A stretch of DNA of 64,000 nucleotides. Origin: JAWKUK01 sp964402175. Lineage in GTDB: Bacteria > Planctomycetota > UBA1135 > GCA-002686595. A model generated the notes under the pieces. That model had not been told where the DNA came from and searched no databases. It was given only the letters and a program-made list of their open reading frames with translations. Numbering within the stretch: position 1 is the first letter of the stretch; each line of letters opens with the position of its first letter. A program made the position numbers and the translations under genes. The stretch covers positions 1-64,000 of the forward strand of contig CAYOBN010000020.1 of the NCBI GenBank assembly GCA_964402175.1, read 5' to 3'. This document shows, piece by piece, positions 53,346-63,500 of this stretch.

Positions 53346-56204
53346 GTGACCGCCCAGCCCATCCTGGAGACGCTCGCTCGAGAGTTCTCGATCGAAGTCC
53401 CCGCCGTACAGGCCGTCTGCGAGATGCTCGACGCCGGCCTGTCCCCCGTCTTCGTCGGCCGTTTCCGTCGCGCGCTCACCGGCGCGCTGTCGGAGCACCA
53501 GGTCCGTCGCCTCGCGCAGCTCCGCAGTGAGCTCGAGGACCTCGACCGCCGCCGCGGGACGATCCTGCGCCAGCTCGAGCGCCAGGAGGGCGTCGAACCC
53601 GGCGCCCTCGAGGCCGTGCGCCGTTGCATGGACCGCTTCGAGCTCGAGGACCTCTTCGTGCCGCACCGGCGGCCGGAGCCCGAGGTCCAGCTCGCGCTCG
53701 ACCGCGGCCTCGGCGGCCTCGCGGACGCGATCGTGCGCCCCGTGCCGAAGGAGCAGCGCCGCGGTGGACCCGAAGGTGCGGACGACGCCGCCGAGGGGGA
53801 GGCCGACGATCCGTCGACGGCTCCCACCGAGTCGGCGCCGCACGAAGGCGCCGGCGGTGGCGGCGACGGGCACAGCGAGCCCGCCCCCGAGGTCCAAGCC
53901 CACGCAGACGCGGGGCACAGTGGCCACGCGGCCGATGCCCCTGCGCACGAACACGCGGCGGCCGAGGCGGTTGAGCCCGAGGGCGCAGCGCCCGCCGGCG
54001 ACGACGACAGCCACGCCGATGACGGCGCCCCGGACATCGTCGCGGCGGGCGAGCCGCACGCTCCGACGCGCGTCGCGGTGGAGGACCTCCTCGCGATGAA
54101 CGCGGAGCTCGTGCAGCTCTGCGCGCCGTTCGTCGACCCCGACAAAGGCGTGCACACGGAAGCCGAGGCGCTGTCGGGCGCCGTGCGCATCCTGTCCGAT
54201 CGCCTCGGTCGCAACGCGCACCTGCGCGGCATCGTGCGCCGCACGCTGCGCAAGCGCGGCACGCTGTCGGTGCGCGGCCTCGTCGAGGACAAGAAAGCCG
54301 GCCGTCACAAGCCGCTGCTGAAGCTGCGGGCGCCGCTGCGTCAGCTCCAGGGCCACAAGCTGATCGCGCTGCGCCAAGCCCAGAAGGAGCGCGTGCTGAC
54401 GACCGTCGTCGAGCTCGACCTGGATTCGGTCCTGCCGAAGGTGCGCGCGGCCCTCGGCCGCCACACGCGGCCCGAGTTCGAGCCGCTCCTGCGCGACATC
54501 GCCTTGCAGGCGCTGCGCGACCGGCTCATGCCGGTGGCAGAGGCCGACGTGCGCCTCGAGCTGAAGGAGCGCTCCGACATCGAAGCGCTGCGTTTCCTCG
54601 GCGCGCACCTGCGCCAGATCCTGCTCTCGCCCGCGATGGGCCGGCGCCGCGTGGCGGGGGTCGACCTCAACGCCAAGGGCGACCTGACCCTCGCGTTCCT
54701 CGACGAGCTCGGCAACGTGCTCGCCGATGCGCGCATCGAGGTGGGCGAGAAGGACGACGCCGCGCTGTTGGCCGAGCTGACGCCGCTGTGCGACGTGCAC
54801 CAACCCGAAGCCCTCGCGTTTGCGAACACCAAGGCCGCGCGGCCGATGGTGCAGCGGCTGCGCCGGGCGCTCGCGACGGCGGGCCGCTTCGAGGGCGTGC
54901 TCGTCGTCAACGAGTCGGGCGCGGCGAGCTACGCGAACGGTCCGATCGCGCGCGCCGAGCTGGGTGAGCGCCCGGTGCCCGTACGCCTCGCGGTGACGCT
55001 CGGGCGCCGACTGCAGGACCCGATGGCCGAGATCCTGAAGATCGATCCGCGCCACCTCGGGCTCGGCGCAGAGCAGGGCCTCGTCAGCAAAGCCAACGCG
55101 CGGCGGATCTACGACGAGACCGTCGAGAGCTGCGCCGCGTACGTCGGGGCCGATCTCGACCGCGCGCCGCGCATCGTGTTCGAGCACCTGCCGGGCCTCG
55201 GCAAAGAAGCCGCCCAGCGCCTCGTCGAGCGCCGCGATGCGGGGCCCGTCGAGAGCCGTGAAGCGCTGCGTGCCGAGGGCGTCCTGACCGAGGCCGAATG
55301 GGCGAGCGCGATCGCGTTCCTGCGGGTGTACCGCTCGCCGGAGCCCCTCGACCGCACGGGCCTTCACCCGGAGCAGTACCCGCTGGTCCACCGCCTCCTG
55401 GAGCCGTCCGGAGGCGCCTCCGAGGTGCTCGGGCGCCCCGGCGCCACGAAGGGACTGCGTCGCTCCGAAGCCGGGGTCGACGAGTACACCTGGCGCGACA
55501 TCATGCGCGAGCTCACGTTCCCCGGCCGCGATCCGCGTCCGCGCGTGCGTGTGCCGGAGTTCCTCACGCCCGACACGGACCCCGTGCGCCTGCAGCCCGG
55601 CCGCGTGGTCGAGGGTGTCGTCACGAACGTCGCCAGCTTCGGCGCGTTCGTCGACATCGGCCTCGCCGACGACGCGATGGTGCACATCTCCGAGTTGGCG
55701 CAGCGCTACGTGCGCGACGCCCGCGAGCTCCTCTCGGTCGGTGCCACCGTGCGCGCGCGCATCGTGGACCCGAACGCGTCGCGCATGGCGCTCTCGCTGA
55801 AGGACGTCCCCGCACCGGAGCGCCCTGCGCGCCGGCCCTTCGGGGAGGGGCGCGGCGAAGGTCGCCGCGAAGGCCAAGGTGAGGGCGAAGGCCAGCGCCG
55901 CGGCGGTGGTGGCGGCGGCGGCCGTGGCCGCTATCGCGACGACGCTCCGCCGAAGCCGACCGGCCCGGCCGCTCAGATCTACCGCCGCGACGGCGCAGCC
56001 GGCGCCGCCACCCGTGGCCGCAGCTTCGGCGGCCCGGGCCGCGGCGGTCCCGGCGGGGCCCGCGGCGGCAAACGCGACGAGCGCCCCGAGCGCGACGAGC
56101 GCGTCGACCTGCGCAAGCTGAACGACGCAGCCCAGAAGGGGACCGCGAACAACCCGTTCGCGAACTTCTTCAACAAGAAGCAGGACCCGAAGCCGAACGG
56201 CTGA
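53346..56204 (+). CDS. tex: Tex-like RNA-binding transcription accessory protein with insert and RGG tail
   Basis: 952 aa against about 720-780 for most Tex. The Tex N-terminal region (1-135) is interrupted by a low-complexity insert (about 136-243) rich in Glu, Asp, Ala, Gly and His. Then come the helical core, the YqgF/RNase H-like domain (about 430-570, around VAGVDLNAKGDL), helix-hairpin-helix elements (LPGLGKEAAQRLVERRD) and an S1 domain (about 750-825, GVVTNVASFGAFVDIG). The tail after 830 is Gly/Arg-rich with RGG-like repeats and ends in NNPFANFFNKK. The GTG start 53346 has no Shine-Dalgarno. It acts in transcription or RNA handling. Confidence 0.93.
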   Translation: MTAQPILETLAREFSIEVPAVQAVCEMLDAGLSPVFVGRFRRALTGALSEHQVRRLAQLRSELEDLDRRRGTILRQLERQEGVEPGALEAVRRCMDRFELEDLFVPHRRPEPEVQLALDRGLGGLADAIVRPVPKEQRRGGPEGADDAAEGEADDPSTAPTESAPHEGAGGGGDGHSEPAPEVQAHADAGHSGHAADAPAHEHAAAEAVEPEGAAPAGDDDSHADDGAPDIVAAGEPHAPTRVAVEDLLAMNAELVQLCAPFVDPDKGVHTEAEALSGAVRILSDRLGRNAHLRGIVRRTLRKRGTLSVRGLVEDKKAGRHKPLLKLRAPLRQLQGHKLIALRQAQKERVLTTVVELDLDSVLPKVRAALGRHTRPEFEPLLRDIALQALRDRLMPVAEADVRLELKERSDIEALRFLGAHLRQILLSPAMGRRRVAGVDLNAKGDLTLAFLDELGNVLADARIEVGEKDDAALLAELTPLCDVHQPEALAFANTKAARPMVQRLRRALATAGRFEGVLVVNESGAASYANGPIARAELGERPVPVRLAVTLGRRLQDPMAEILKIDPRHLGLGAEQGLVSKANARRIYDETVESCAAYVGADLDRAPRIVFEHLPGLGKEAAQRLVERRDAGPVESREALRAEGVLTEAEWASAIAFLRVYRSPEPLDRTGLHPEQYPLVHRLLEPSGGASEVLGRPGATKGLRRSEAGVDEYTWRDIMRELTFPGRDPRPRVRVPEFLTPDTDPVRLQPGRVVEGVVTNVASFGAFVDIGLADDAMVHISELAQRYVRDARELLSVGATVRARIVDPNASRMALSLKDVPAPERPARRPFGEGRGEGRREGQGEGEGQRRGGGGGGGRGRYRDDAPPKPTGPAAQIYRRDGAAGAATRGRSFGGPGRGGPGGARGGKRDERPERDERVDLRKLNDAAQKGTANNPFANFFNKKQDPKPNG

Positions 56205-56692
56205 GCCCCTTCAGGGAATCCCGCTCCCTCGAGCGAGGGCGGTCGCACCGGTCCCCCGGCGCGCCCGCCCTCGTGCACTTACGGAGGGGCTTGGACCACG
56301 GAACGCGCTCGGATCGCGGCGCTCCCGACGGCCGGTGGGAGACGCAGCGAGCGGTCCGTTGCCTTGACTTGCTGGAAGTCGGCAACGCATCCAAGGTGCG
56401 CCGGGGGCCCTTTGGGAGGAGGAACCGCAGCCTGTCGCGCGCAGCTCCGAAGCGCCGTCGCGAAGGCGCCACACGCTTCCTACGCGCTGGGGATCCGCGG
56501 CGTCACGCGCTGCGAGTGCTCAACCTTCAACGTTCCTAAGGCCACGCTGAGCACGCACGAACGGGCCCGGCGCAGGCTCCGTCGCGCCGAACGACGCCCC
56601 CAAGCGCGATGCAGCGTCCTCGACCGGATGGAGCGCCACCACTCAGGGGGCCGTGTCGATTGCCGGAAGGCTGACCTCCGTTTCGCGCGAGC
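56205..56692. other. Gene-free stretch after tex with stem-loops
   Basis: No convincing gene on either strand, although open frames can be drawn. A small hairpin just after tex (CCCTC-GAGC-GAGGG, 56226-56239) may terminate it. A strong bulged hairpin lies at 56357-56387. The composition is less regular than in the coding sequence. It may be a 3' region of both convergent units (tex and the secretin operon) or hold a small RNA. Confidence 0.6.
56357..56387. other. Bulged stem-loop in the tex-secretin gap
   Basis: CGTTGCC-TT-GACTT-GCTGG-AAGTC-GGCAACG: two perfect helices of 7 and 5 bp stacked with a TT bulge on one side and a 5-nt loop. It is the clearest RNA-like structure in this gap. It does not match SRP RNA, tmRNA, 6S RNA or RNase P by eye. 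Confidence 0.5.
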
Positions 56693-57271
56693 TCAGCGCT
56701 CCGCTGGAAGCTTCGCGGCGCTCACCCGGGCCCATGTGCGCCAGGCCTCGGTCTCGCCGCACAGGGCGATCGTCTCGAGCCAGGCGCGCACGGCGCCGTC
56801 GCAGCGGCCCTCGGCCAGGGCCAGGCGGGCGGCGCCCTGCAGAGCGGGGACGTAGCCGGGATAGACCTCCAGGGCGGACAGATAGGCCGCCTCGGCGTCG
56901 CGCGTGCGGCCGGCGGATTCGAGGGTCAGGGCCAGGTTCAGGCGCGGCTCGGGGTGGCCGGGCAGCAGCTTGCGGGCCCACTCGAACTCGTGGGCCGCGC
57001 CGTAGAGGTCGCCGCGGGCGAGCAGCAGCACGCCCACGTTGTTGTGGGCTTTGGCGTGGAAGAGGTCCGCGGTCAGGGCCTCGCGCAGCAGCCCCTCGGC
57101 CTTGGCGGGGTCGATGTCGCGCGCGGCGGCGGCCTCTGCGACGAGGACCGAGGCGCGGTGCTCGTCGCGCAGCGGCCCTGCGGCCCCGTCATAGGGGCTG
57201 TGCGAGGGCGCTCGCGACACACACGCCGCAAGTCCGAGCAGCAGCACCGGCAGACCAGCGTGTGAGCTCAT
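56693..57271 (-). CDS. TPR-repeat lipoprotein of the secretin operon
   Basis: 192 aa from ATG 57271, chosen because it overlaps the secretin stop by 4 nt (ATGA). A lipoprotein signal ends GLAAC (Cys17). Tetratricopeptide repeats follow at about 55-165, for example AKAHNNVGVLLLARGDLYGA and PEPRLNLALTLESAGRTRDA with the A-x-x-A spacing. A small TPR lipoprotein next to a secretin recalls the pilotin/PilF role of helping secretin assemble at the outer membrane. That role is inferred from position. Confidence 0.8.
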   Translation of the reverse strand: MSSHAGLPVLLLGLAACVSRAPSHSPYDGAAGPLRDEHRASVLVAEAAAARDIDPAKAEGLLREALTADLFHAKAHNNVGVLLLARGDLYGAAHEFEWARKLLPGHPEPRLNLALTLESAGRTRDAEAAYLSALEVYPGYVPALQGAARLALAEGRCDGAVRAWLETIALCGETEAWRTWARVSAAKLPAER

Positions 57272-59388
57272 CGCATCCACCTCGGCTCGAGCGACGGCGT
57301 GTCGGCGGCGAGGCCCAGAGCGCGCGCCTCCCGCTCGGAGAGGTCGCGCAGCCCGCGGAAGGTCTCGCTGCGCTGGACGTCGCAGCGCAGGAAGATAAAG
57401 GTGCGGGTGATCTCGCTTGCGCGCGACGTATCCCGGAAGAGCGCACCCAGCAGCGGCAGGCGCCCAAGCAGCGGGACCCGCGATTCCGTACGTCCGAAGG
57501 ACTCGAGCTCGATCCCGCCGAGTGCGACGGTGAATCCATCTGGCACCAGCGCCTCGCTCTTCAGGACCGTCTGTTGCTTCGGCGGTGGCAGGGCGGGATC
57601 GCTCGGATCGCCGACGAATGCCGAAAGAGTAATCGCGTACTCGACGCGCAGGCGATCACCAGCCGTCAGGTGCGGGGTGACCGAAATCTGCGTGCCCGCT
57701 TCCGAAGAGCCGCCGAAGGTTGTGGTCGCCACGACGTCCGTCGAGACCGTCGCCGCAAAAGGGCTGGACAGCACCGAGTCGAGCTCGACCGTTCCGTGGT
57801 TGCGCGTCAACGCCCGCGGACGGGCGACGCTGCGTCCGAGCTGCACGGTTTCGAGCGCGCGCAGCACTGCTGAGAAGTCGCCTGGATTCAAAATCGTCGC
57901 AGCGGCGCCCGAACCTCCGAGGTTCGGTGCCGCGCCCAAGAGCGGCGGCGCGCCGAGCCCGAAGAGGCTCGCGAGCTCGACCTTGGTGCTGCCCGCGGTC
58001 AAGGCGCCTCGCAATTCCAGCCCGAGCTGGCGCGCTTCACGCTCGGTCAGGCTCACGAGCACCGCTTCGACCAAGACCTCGGGCTCGTGGGTGTCCAGCG
58101 CGGTGAGCAAGAGCTCGATCTGGCGCAGGACCCGGGCTTCAGCGTGCACCAGGAGCCGATTGGTCGCTTCGTCGACGACGAGGCGCAGCGCGCGGCCTGG
58201 AGCAGCGACGGGGGCTGGCGTACCTCCATCGTCGGCTGGGCGCGCGGCTTCGACATCGAGCAATCGCTCGAGGCGTTCTGCGATCTCCTTGGCGTCGCGG
58301 AAGCGCAGCTCGAAGGCGCGCAATTCCGTGAGTGCGCCTGGCGCGGCGCCCTCGAGGCGCTCGAAGAGGGCTTCGACGCGTGCATGCAGACTCGGGGGCG
58401 CGCTCAACAGCAGCGTGCCCGTGAGCTCGTCCTGAACGAGGCGCACCAGTGGATTCTCGTTCGCCGCTCCCAGGATGTCCTTCACGAGCGCGGCCACGTC
58501 CGCGAGCGCGAAGCGCCGCGGCACGTAGGGTCGTGTTTCCATCAGGCCTGCACCATCGAGCCGCTCGACCAGCGCACGCCAGCGCGGCAACTCGGCCACG
58601 GGTGCGCCGAGCAGGACGCTGCCCGCCTCCGGCAGCGCAAAGAACCACCCCGCCGGCCGCCCCCCGGTCGGGGTTTGCTTCTGCACGATCTGCTCGAGCC
58701 GCGTCGCCATCGTGAGCGGCGCGAGGTACCGCAGAGGCACCTCCAACGTCCCGAACTCGATGGGCGCGCCATCGATCAGCTCCAGCGCCTGCAGGGCCTG
58801 GCGCACCTCGGCGACGGAGCCGGCGAGCACCAAGTGCTGCGCGGATTCGAGCGCGGTCACATGGGTGCGATCCTTCGGTGTCAATTCCGTCAATGCCCCC
58901 GCGAGGGCGCGGGGCGCACCCGATTTGCAGCGATAGAGGACCCGTACGTAACCCGCGCTCGCCGAAGCGAGCCCGTCGGGTTCGATGCGGGCAAGTGTCG
59001 GGGCCTCGCCCATGGGCACGAGCGAGAGCGCGTCGTGGTCGGGCCGCTGCACGATGGCGAGACCCGCGTGTGCGAGTCGCTCATGGACGAGCCGCCAGAG
59101 GTCGTTGCGAGTCAACCCGCGTTCGTCGCGGGCGACCTCAAGGACGCCGGCGACTTCGCGCCCGCCCAGGTCGATGACTTGCCCAGACTCCCCTGCCAAC
59201 GCAACGAGCAGCTCTCGCAGCGGCACCGCCGACTGCGCGAGGAAGAAGCGCACGCGCTCGCGCGAGTCGTCTGCGCCTGCCTGAGGGGTCGCACAGACGG
59301 TGGACGCGAATCCCAGCGTGAGCGCGAGCTTTGTGACGAGACCCAGCGCCCCGGATGCGCAGAATTCCAGCTTCGTGAGGTGGTGCAC
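57268..59388 (-). CDS. Type II/IV secretin-like outer-membrane protein
   Basis: 706 aa from GTG 59388 with a signal peptide region. Three N-domain-like segments (about 50-420) with NO/secretin-N-type repeats lead to the C-terminal secretin domain (about 440-670). The signature VPLLGRLPLLGALFRDT is near 650. VEAVLVSLTEREARQLGLEL and the TAGDRLRVEYAITLSAF segment fit the family. It forms an outer-membrane channel for type II secretion or pilus export. It lies between an exported protein gene and a TPR lipoprotein; no ATPase, platform or pilin gene is next to it. Confidence 0.85.
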   Translation of the reverse strand: MHHLTKLEFCASGALGLVTKLALTLGFASTVCATPQAGADDSRERVRFFLAQSAVPLRELLVALAGESGQVIDLGGREVAGVLEVARDERGLTRNDLWRLVHERLAHAGLAIVQRPDHDALSLVPMGEAPTLARIEPDGLASASAGYVRVLYRCKSGAPRALAGALTELTPKDRTHVTALESAQHLVLAGSVAEVRQALQALELIDGAPIEFGTLEVPLRYLAPLTMATRLEQIVQKQTPTGGRPAGWFFALPEAGSVLLGAPVAELPRWRALVERLDGAGLMETRPYVPRRFALADVAALVKDILGAANENPLVRLVQDELTGTLLLSAPPSLHARVEALFERLEGAAPGALTELRAFELRFRDAKEIAERLERLLDVEAARPADDGGTPAPVAAPGRALRLVVDEATNRLLVHAEARVLRQIELLLTALDTHEPEVLVEAVLVSLTEREARQLGLELRGALTAGSTKVELASLFGLGAPPLLGAAPNLGGSGAAATILNPGDFSAVLRALETVQLGRSVARPRALTRNHGTVELDSVLSSPFAATVSTDVVATTTFGGSSEAGTQISVTPHLTAGDRLRVEYAITLSAFVGDPSDPALPPPKQQTVLKSEALVPDGFTVALGGIELESFGRTESRVPLLGRLPLLGALFRDTSRASEITRTFIFLRCDVQRSETFRGLRDLSEREARALGLAADTPSLEPRWMR

Positions 59389-59397
59389 GGCGGCGGC

Positions 59398-60147
59398 TCA
59401 GTCGCGGACGGCAGCCGCATTCCAGGCGACTTCGACGGCGGGGCCCAGGCTACCGAGTCGCGCGCGGGCTTCTGCGACGGCTTCGTCGGCACGGAAAGCG
59501 GCGAGGCGCTGCGTCAAGCCAGGCTCCGTCGGCTCACCGAGTCGCGCGCATACGCGCTCATGGACAAGGAGCTCCGCCAGCAGGCGCCATTCGGCTTCGT
59601 CGCGCTCGCGGACCCGGAATTCGAGCGGTACGCCCATGTGGCGCGTGTGCGCGTGGATCTGGCTCAGGACCTGGACGGCGTTCACGGGCAGACCAGTGCT
59701 GGCTTCTTGAAAGACCTGTTGCTCGAGCTCGCGCAGGGCGAGCTCAGCGGCGGATGCCACTTGCCGCGCTGCGATCAATTCCTGCACACGCTCGCCCGCG
59801 CCTTCGCGAACGGCAGCCTCGAGCGTCGCGACTGCGGTACGGGCAGCAAACAGGGTACTGCGCGCAGGGCCGAGCCGTCCCTCGCGCACTGCAGACGTTG
59901 CCTGGGCCTGTTGCACCACTCGGGTCGCCTGTAGGGCATTCACACCAGCCGCAGCGAGCGCGCGGGGGGCGAGACCAACATGTGCCAACGCACTGCGCAG
60001 CCCCAAGTCGGGCTCGGCCCAGGCTGTGCCTGCAGCGCTCGTCGCGGGAACGAGAACTGCGCTCGGGGCCGAAGGCCAAGCGGTCGCGGCGATGGCGATC
60101 GAGGCGAGAAGGGTGCGAGTGACTAGGCTCGTTCGGGCTGCGGGCAT
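59398..60147 (-). CDS. Exported protein of the secretin operon, function unknown
   Basis: 249 aa from ATG 60147; codons upstream are noise in the promoter region. A signal peptide is likely (LVTRTLLASIAIAATAW then an Ala-rich region near 40). The mature part is Ala/Glu/Leu-rich, and most of it (about 60-240) looks helical. No motif is recognised. It is first in the three-gene operon, so it probably works with the secretin encoded 10 nt downstream. Confidence 0.7.
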   Translation of the reverse strand: MPAARTSLVTRTLLASIAIAATAWPSAPSAVLVPATSAAGTAWAEPDLGLRSALAHVGLAPRALAAAGVNALQATRVVQQAQATSAVREGRLGPARSTLFAARTAVATLEAAVREGAGERVQELIAARQVASAAELALRELEQQVFQEASTGLPVNAVQVLSQIHAHTRHMGVPLEFRVRERDEAEWRLLAELLVHERVCARLGEPTEPGLTQRLAAFRADEAVAEARARLGSLGPAVEVAWNAAAVRD

Positions 60148-60533
60148 CTGTGGCCTTTCGCGAAGTTGGCGGGCGGAATGACGGCGGGTGACCAAAGCCA
60201 CCGCCGCAGATCGGCAAGGTAGCACGGAACATGCGAACGTGGGCAAGCCACAACTTACGCCACCGTTCTGCGATGGGAGCGAGTTCTGTGCGCAGACTCC
60301 TGCGCTCGCTGCCGAGGAGTTTGCGACATCCTAGCCGGGGTTTCTGGGTCACCGCTTCGCGTCAGTGTCCGGCGCACAACCCGGATATTTTCCCGGAAAG
60401 CCAGGGTCCAAGAAATCTGAGGCAACCTGTTACCAGGCACTTGCCAGTGGATAGAACCTCATGTATCACGGGGTCGCCCGAGGCGGGCGCACCCTCCGTG
60501 CGATCGCCGAACCCAGAGAGAAGTCCTGCCAAG
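60148..60533. other. Divergent promoter region between the secretin operon and the RHS gene
   Basis: About 390 bases without a gene and visibly less GC-rich than its surroundings. A good sigma-70-like promoter reads toward the RHS gene. The 60 bases after it, with GC-rich repeats, form the leader. A regulated start for the secretin operon on the other strand is likely, but no clear hexamers were picked out. Confidence 0.65.
60441..60469 (+). promoter_or_regulatory. Sigma-70-like promoter of the RHS-repeat gene
   Basis: -35 TTGCCA (60441-60446), a 17-nt spacer, and -10 TATCAC (60464-60469). The predicted start near 60476 gives a leader of about 58 nt before the RHS gene ATG. Confidence 0.55.
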
Positions 60534-63500
60534 ATGCTTCGCCACCTACGCCTTCGCTTCAGTCTCCCGCTGCTCGCGCTCGCCGGATCTGCTTCGCTGT
60601 TGCTTCTGTCCCGCCCGGGGGGCTCCGCCGCGATGCCTCCGTCGCCAGTGCGCACTGTGGCTCCGATCCTCGAGCTCGACGAGGGGTCATTCGCGAGCTA
60701 CCTCGCATCGCCAACCAGCGGCCAGAACGTCGAGCCCGGGCTGGAATTCCGCGGGGTCGACCTGGATGGAAGGCTGCGCCGAGCAACACCGCTCGGCATG
60801 CATGTGGCGGGTAATCCAATCGGCCCGTTCGCGCCCGGCATGCCGCATGTCGGCGGCGTGGACCTGATGCAGGGCGCAGTCACGCGGGAGGAGCTGGATC
60901 TCGCGTTCCCGGCCGATGGTCCGCGTTGGGTGATCGGGCGAACCTACAACGCGCGTCAAGATGGTGGCGCGCATGTGAGCAACGGTTTCCAGGGCAAGAA
61001 CTGGTTCCAGACCGCGCAGGCCGAGATTCAGGTTGTGGGCCAGCGTGTGTATTTGGTGTACGGAGCGGAGCGCTTCGTCGAGTTCGAACAGGTTGCCGGC
61101 TCAGCGACGACGTTTCGGGGCGTGAACGGGGCAGCGGGTGTGTTCCTTCACCTGTCGAGCGAGGGGGAGAAGGAAGGCACGCCCGACCTCTGGACGTTGA
61201 CGGATCAAGCTGGGTGGGAGTTCACGTTCTTCGGCTTCGATGAGGACTGTGCCGCGCCCGGCCAGATCTGGAAGATCGAAGCGCCATCCGGTGAGTCGGC
61301 CTATGTCGGCGACAGCGACCTGGCCAACGATCCCATCACGCTCGGCTACAACTTGGGAAGGATGGCCACCGCCTACGACAGCGAGGATCGCCGGTACAAG
61401 TTCACCTACGCCACCCTGGACGGCACGGTGCGCTTGATCAAGGTCGAGGTGGAGACGAAGGCGGGTGGAACATGGACAAGCCCGTCCGGTGTCGAGGCGC
61501 TAGGAGTCGTCGAGTATTCGTACTACGGGGACGAACTCAACGGAGACGTGGGTGACCTCGAGCGCGTGCAGGTGACGACGCGAATCAACGACGAGGGCAA
61601 GGTGCTCGTCCGGGACACGTACTATCGCTACTGGGAGGGCACGTTCCATGCCACGAACAATCCGGGGCATCCGCACTGCCTGAAGTACGTCTACGAGTCC
61701 GAAGCCCTGCGCCGATTCGACTGGGCCGGAGACTCGACCTTCAATGGCAGTTACCTGTCCGCGTCGGAATCAGCGCTTGCCGCGTCGGTCTCCGCTGCTT
61801 ACGAGTACGACAGCAGCAAGCGCTGCATCGAGCTCGCCGCCGAGGGGGGCTGCGGAAGCTGCGGAGGCGGAGGGGCCCACGGAACGATGCTGTTCACCTA
61901 CGAGGCGAACGGCGCCTTCTCGGGGACTTCGGGCTACGACACGACGTGGGCGCGGCGCACCCTCATCCAGCGCGCGGACGGCAGCTTTCTGACCCAGTAC
62001 TTCGACGAAGCGGGCCAGGCGCTCAGCAGCTTGATCACCGATGCGACGCCTGCGACGGGCTCCCCGAACAAGTGGGTGACCCATGTCGTCCGCAACGCCG
62101 ACGGAGTCACGACCGCCGTCGCAAGTCCCGCCGCGGTGACGGCGTACACCCACAGCACAGGCGAGGTGGTCTCCTCCGACACAGCGGGCTTGATCCGCTT
62201 TTGGACGCTGGAGTCGAGTGGCGCGACGAAGGGGTTTGTGAGCGAGCAGAAGTACAACCGCGACAAGAACAGCTCGCGTTACTTCGAGTGGTCGCGGACC
62301 TTCGAAGTGGGATCGCTTGCGGTGGGGGACAGCACGGTCTATCGCCCGTTGGTGGATGACGAGCGCGAGTATCCGGCTGCGATCACCAGCGGCACGACGG
62401 GCTCGAACCTCACCGCTCGTGCCTACTCGTGGCACACGGGAACCCTCTCGCCCAAGGAGATCACGGTGACGTGGCCGACAGTGACGACGGCGAACAATGG
62501 TTCCAACGGCGCGACGACGTCGCGGGTTTGGCTCGACCTGGTGGGCCGCACGGTCTGGACGCAAGCCGAGGACGGGGTCATCGACTACACCCAGTACAAG
62601 GGCGGCTTGGTCGAGAAGTCCATCCGCGACGCCGACACTTCCTTGACTGCGAGCGGTCAGGACTTCTTCGGCGTGACGATGCCGGGCTGGACCCTCGGAT
62701 TGGGATCGTTCCATCGCGTCGATTCGATGCTCTATGACGATGGATTCCAGCGCACGCTGACCCGAGCGGATGGGGGCAAGCTCGCGACCTATTCCACGGT
62801 GCTGAAGGACCGGCGCGTCGTCAGCCTGTCCTATGCGAACGTGGTCGGCTCGGTGTTCCACGGCCCGGTCGAGTTCCGTGTCACGAACCACGCGGGGCGC
62901 GCGGAAGCCGAGGGCCGGGTCGCGCTTTCGGGCAACACGACGAGCGCGACCAAGGAGGCTCACGTGGTTGAGAACGAGTCGGACCCGCTCTCCGCACTCG
63001 CCCTCGGCACCGTCTGCCGTTACCGGACCGCGGTGTACGACGCAACCGGCAGCGAGCTCAGCAAGGCGCGCACCTACTTCGACGTGCCGTCCTCGGGTGA
63101 AGGGGTCAGCGGCACACACTATGACGAGGAGACGTTTGCCTACGACGTTATGGGCCGGCAGAACCGCCGCGAGGCCCCGCACGCGGGCCTGACGGTTGCG
63201 AAGGGCACCGTGCACAAGACCGCGTTCGATGTGCTGGGCCGCGTGACGTCGCGCAGCATCGGCACGGACGACACCGCGAGCGGCTCGAACGACATGGTCG
63301 TGACGGAGCTCTTCGAGTACGACGGCAACAATGACGACGGCAACGGCCTGCTGACAAAGCGCACGGAGCGCACGACCGCGACCTCGGCTGGCGAGCGCGT
63401 CACGACGTACGCCTACGACGTGCGCGGCAACCTCGTGTTGACCACCGGCCCGACCGCGCCGCACTCACTCGTCAAGTACGACAACCTGGGGCGCGAGCTC

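Noticed and set aside
60148..60533. Cyclic-di-GMP (GEMM) riboswitch upstream of the RHS gene
   Set aside because: Short stretches resemble parts of the motif, but the paired helices and conserved core could not be laid out.
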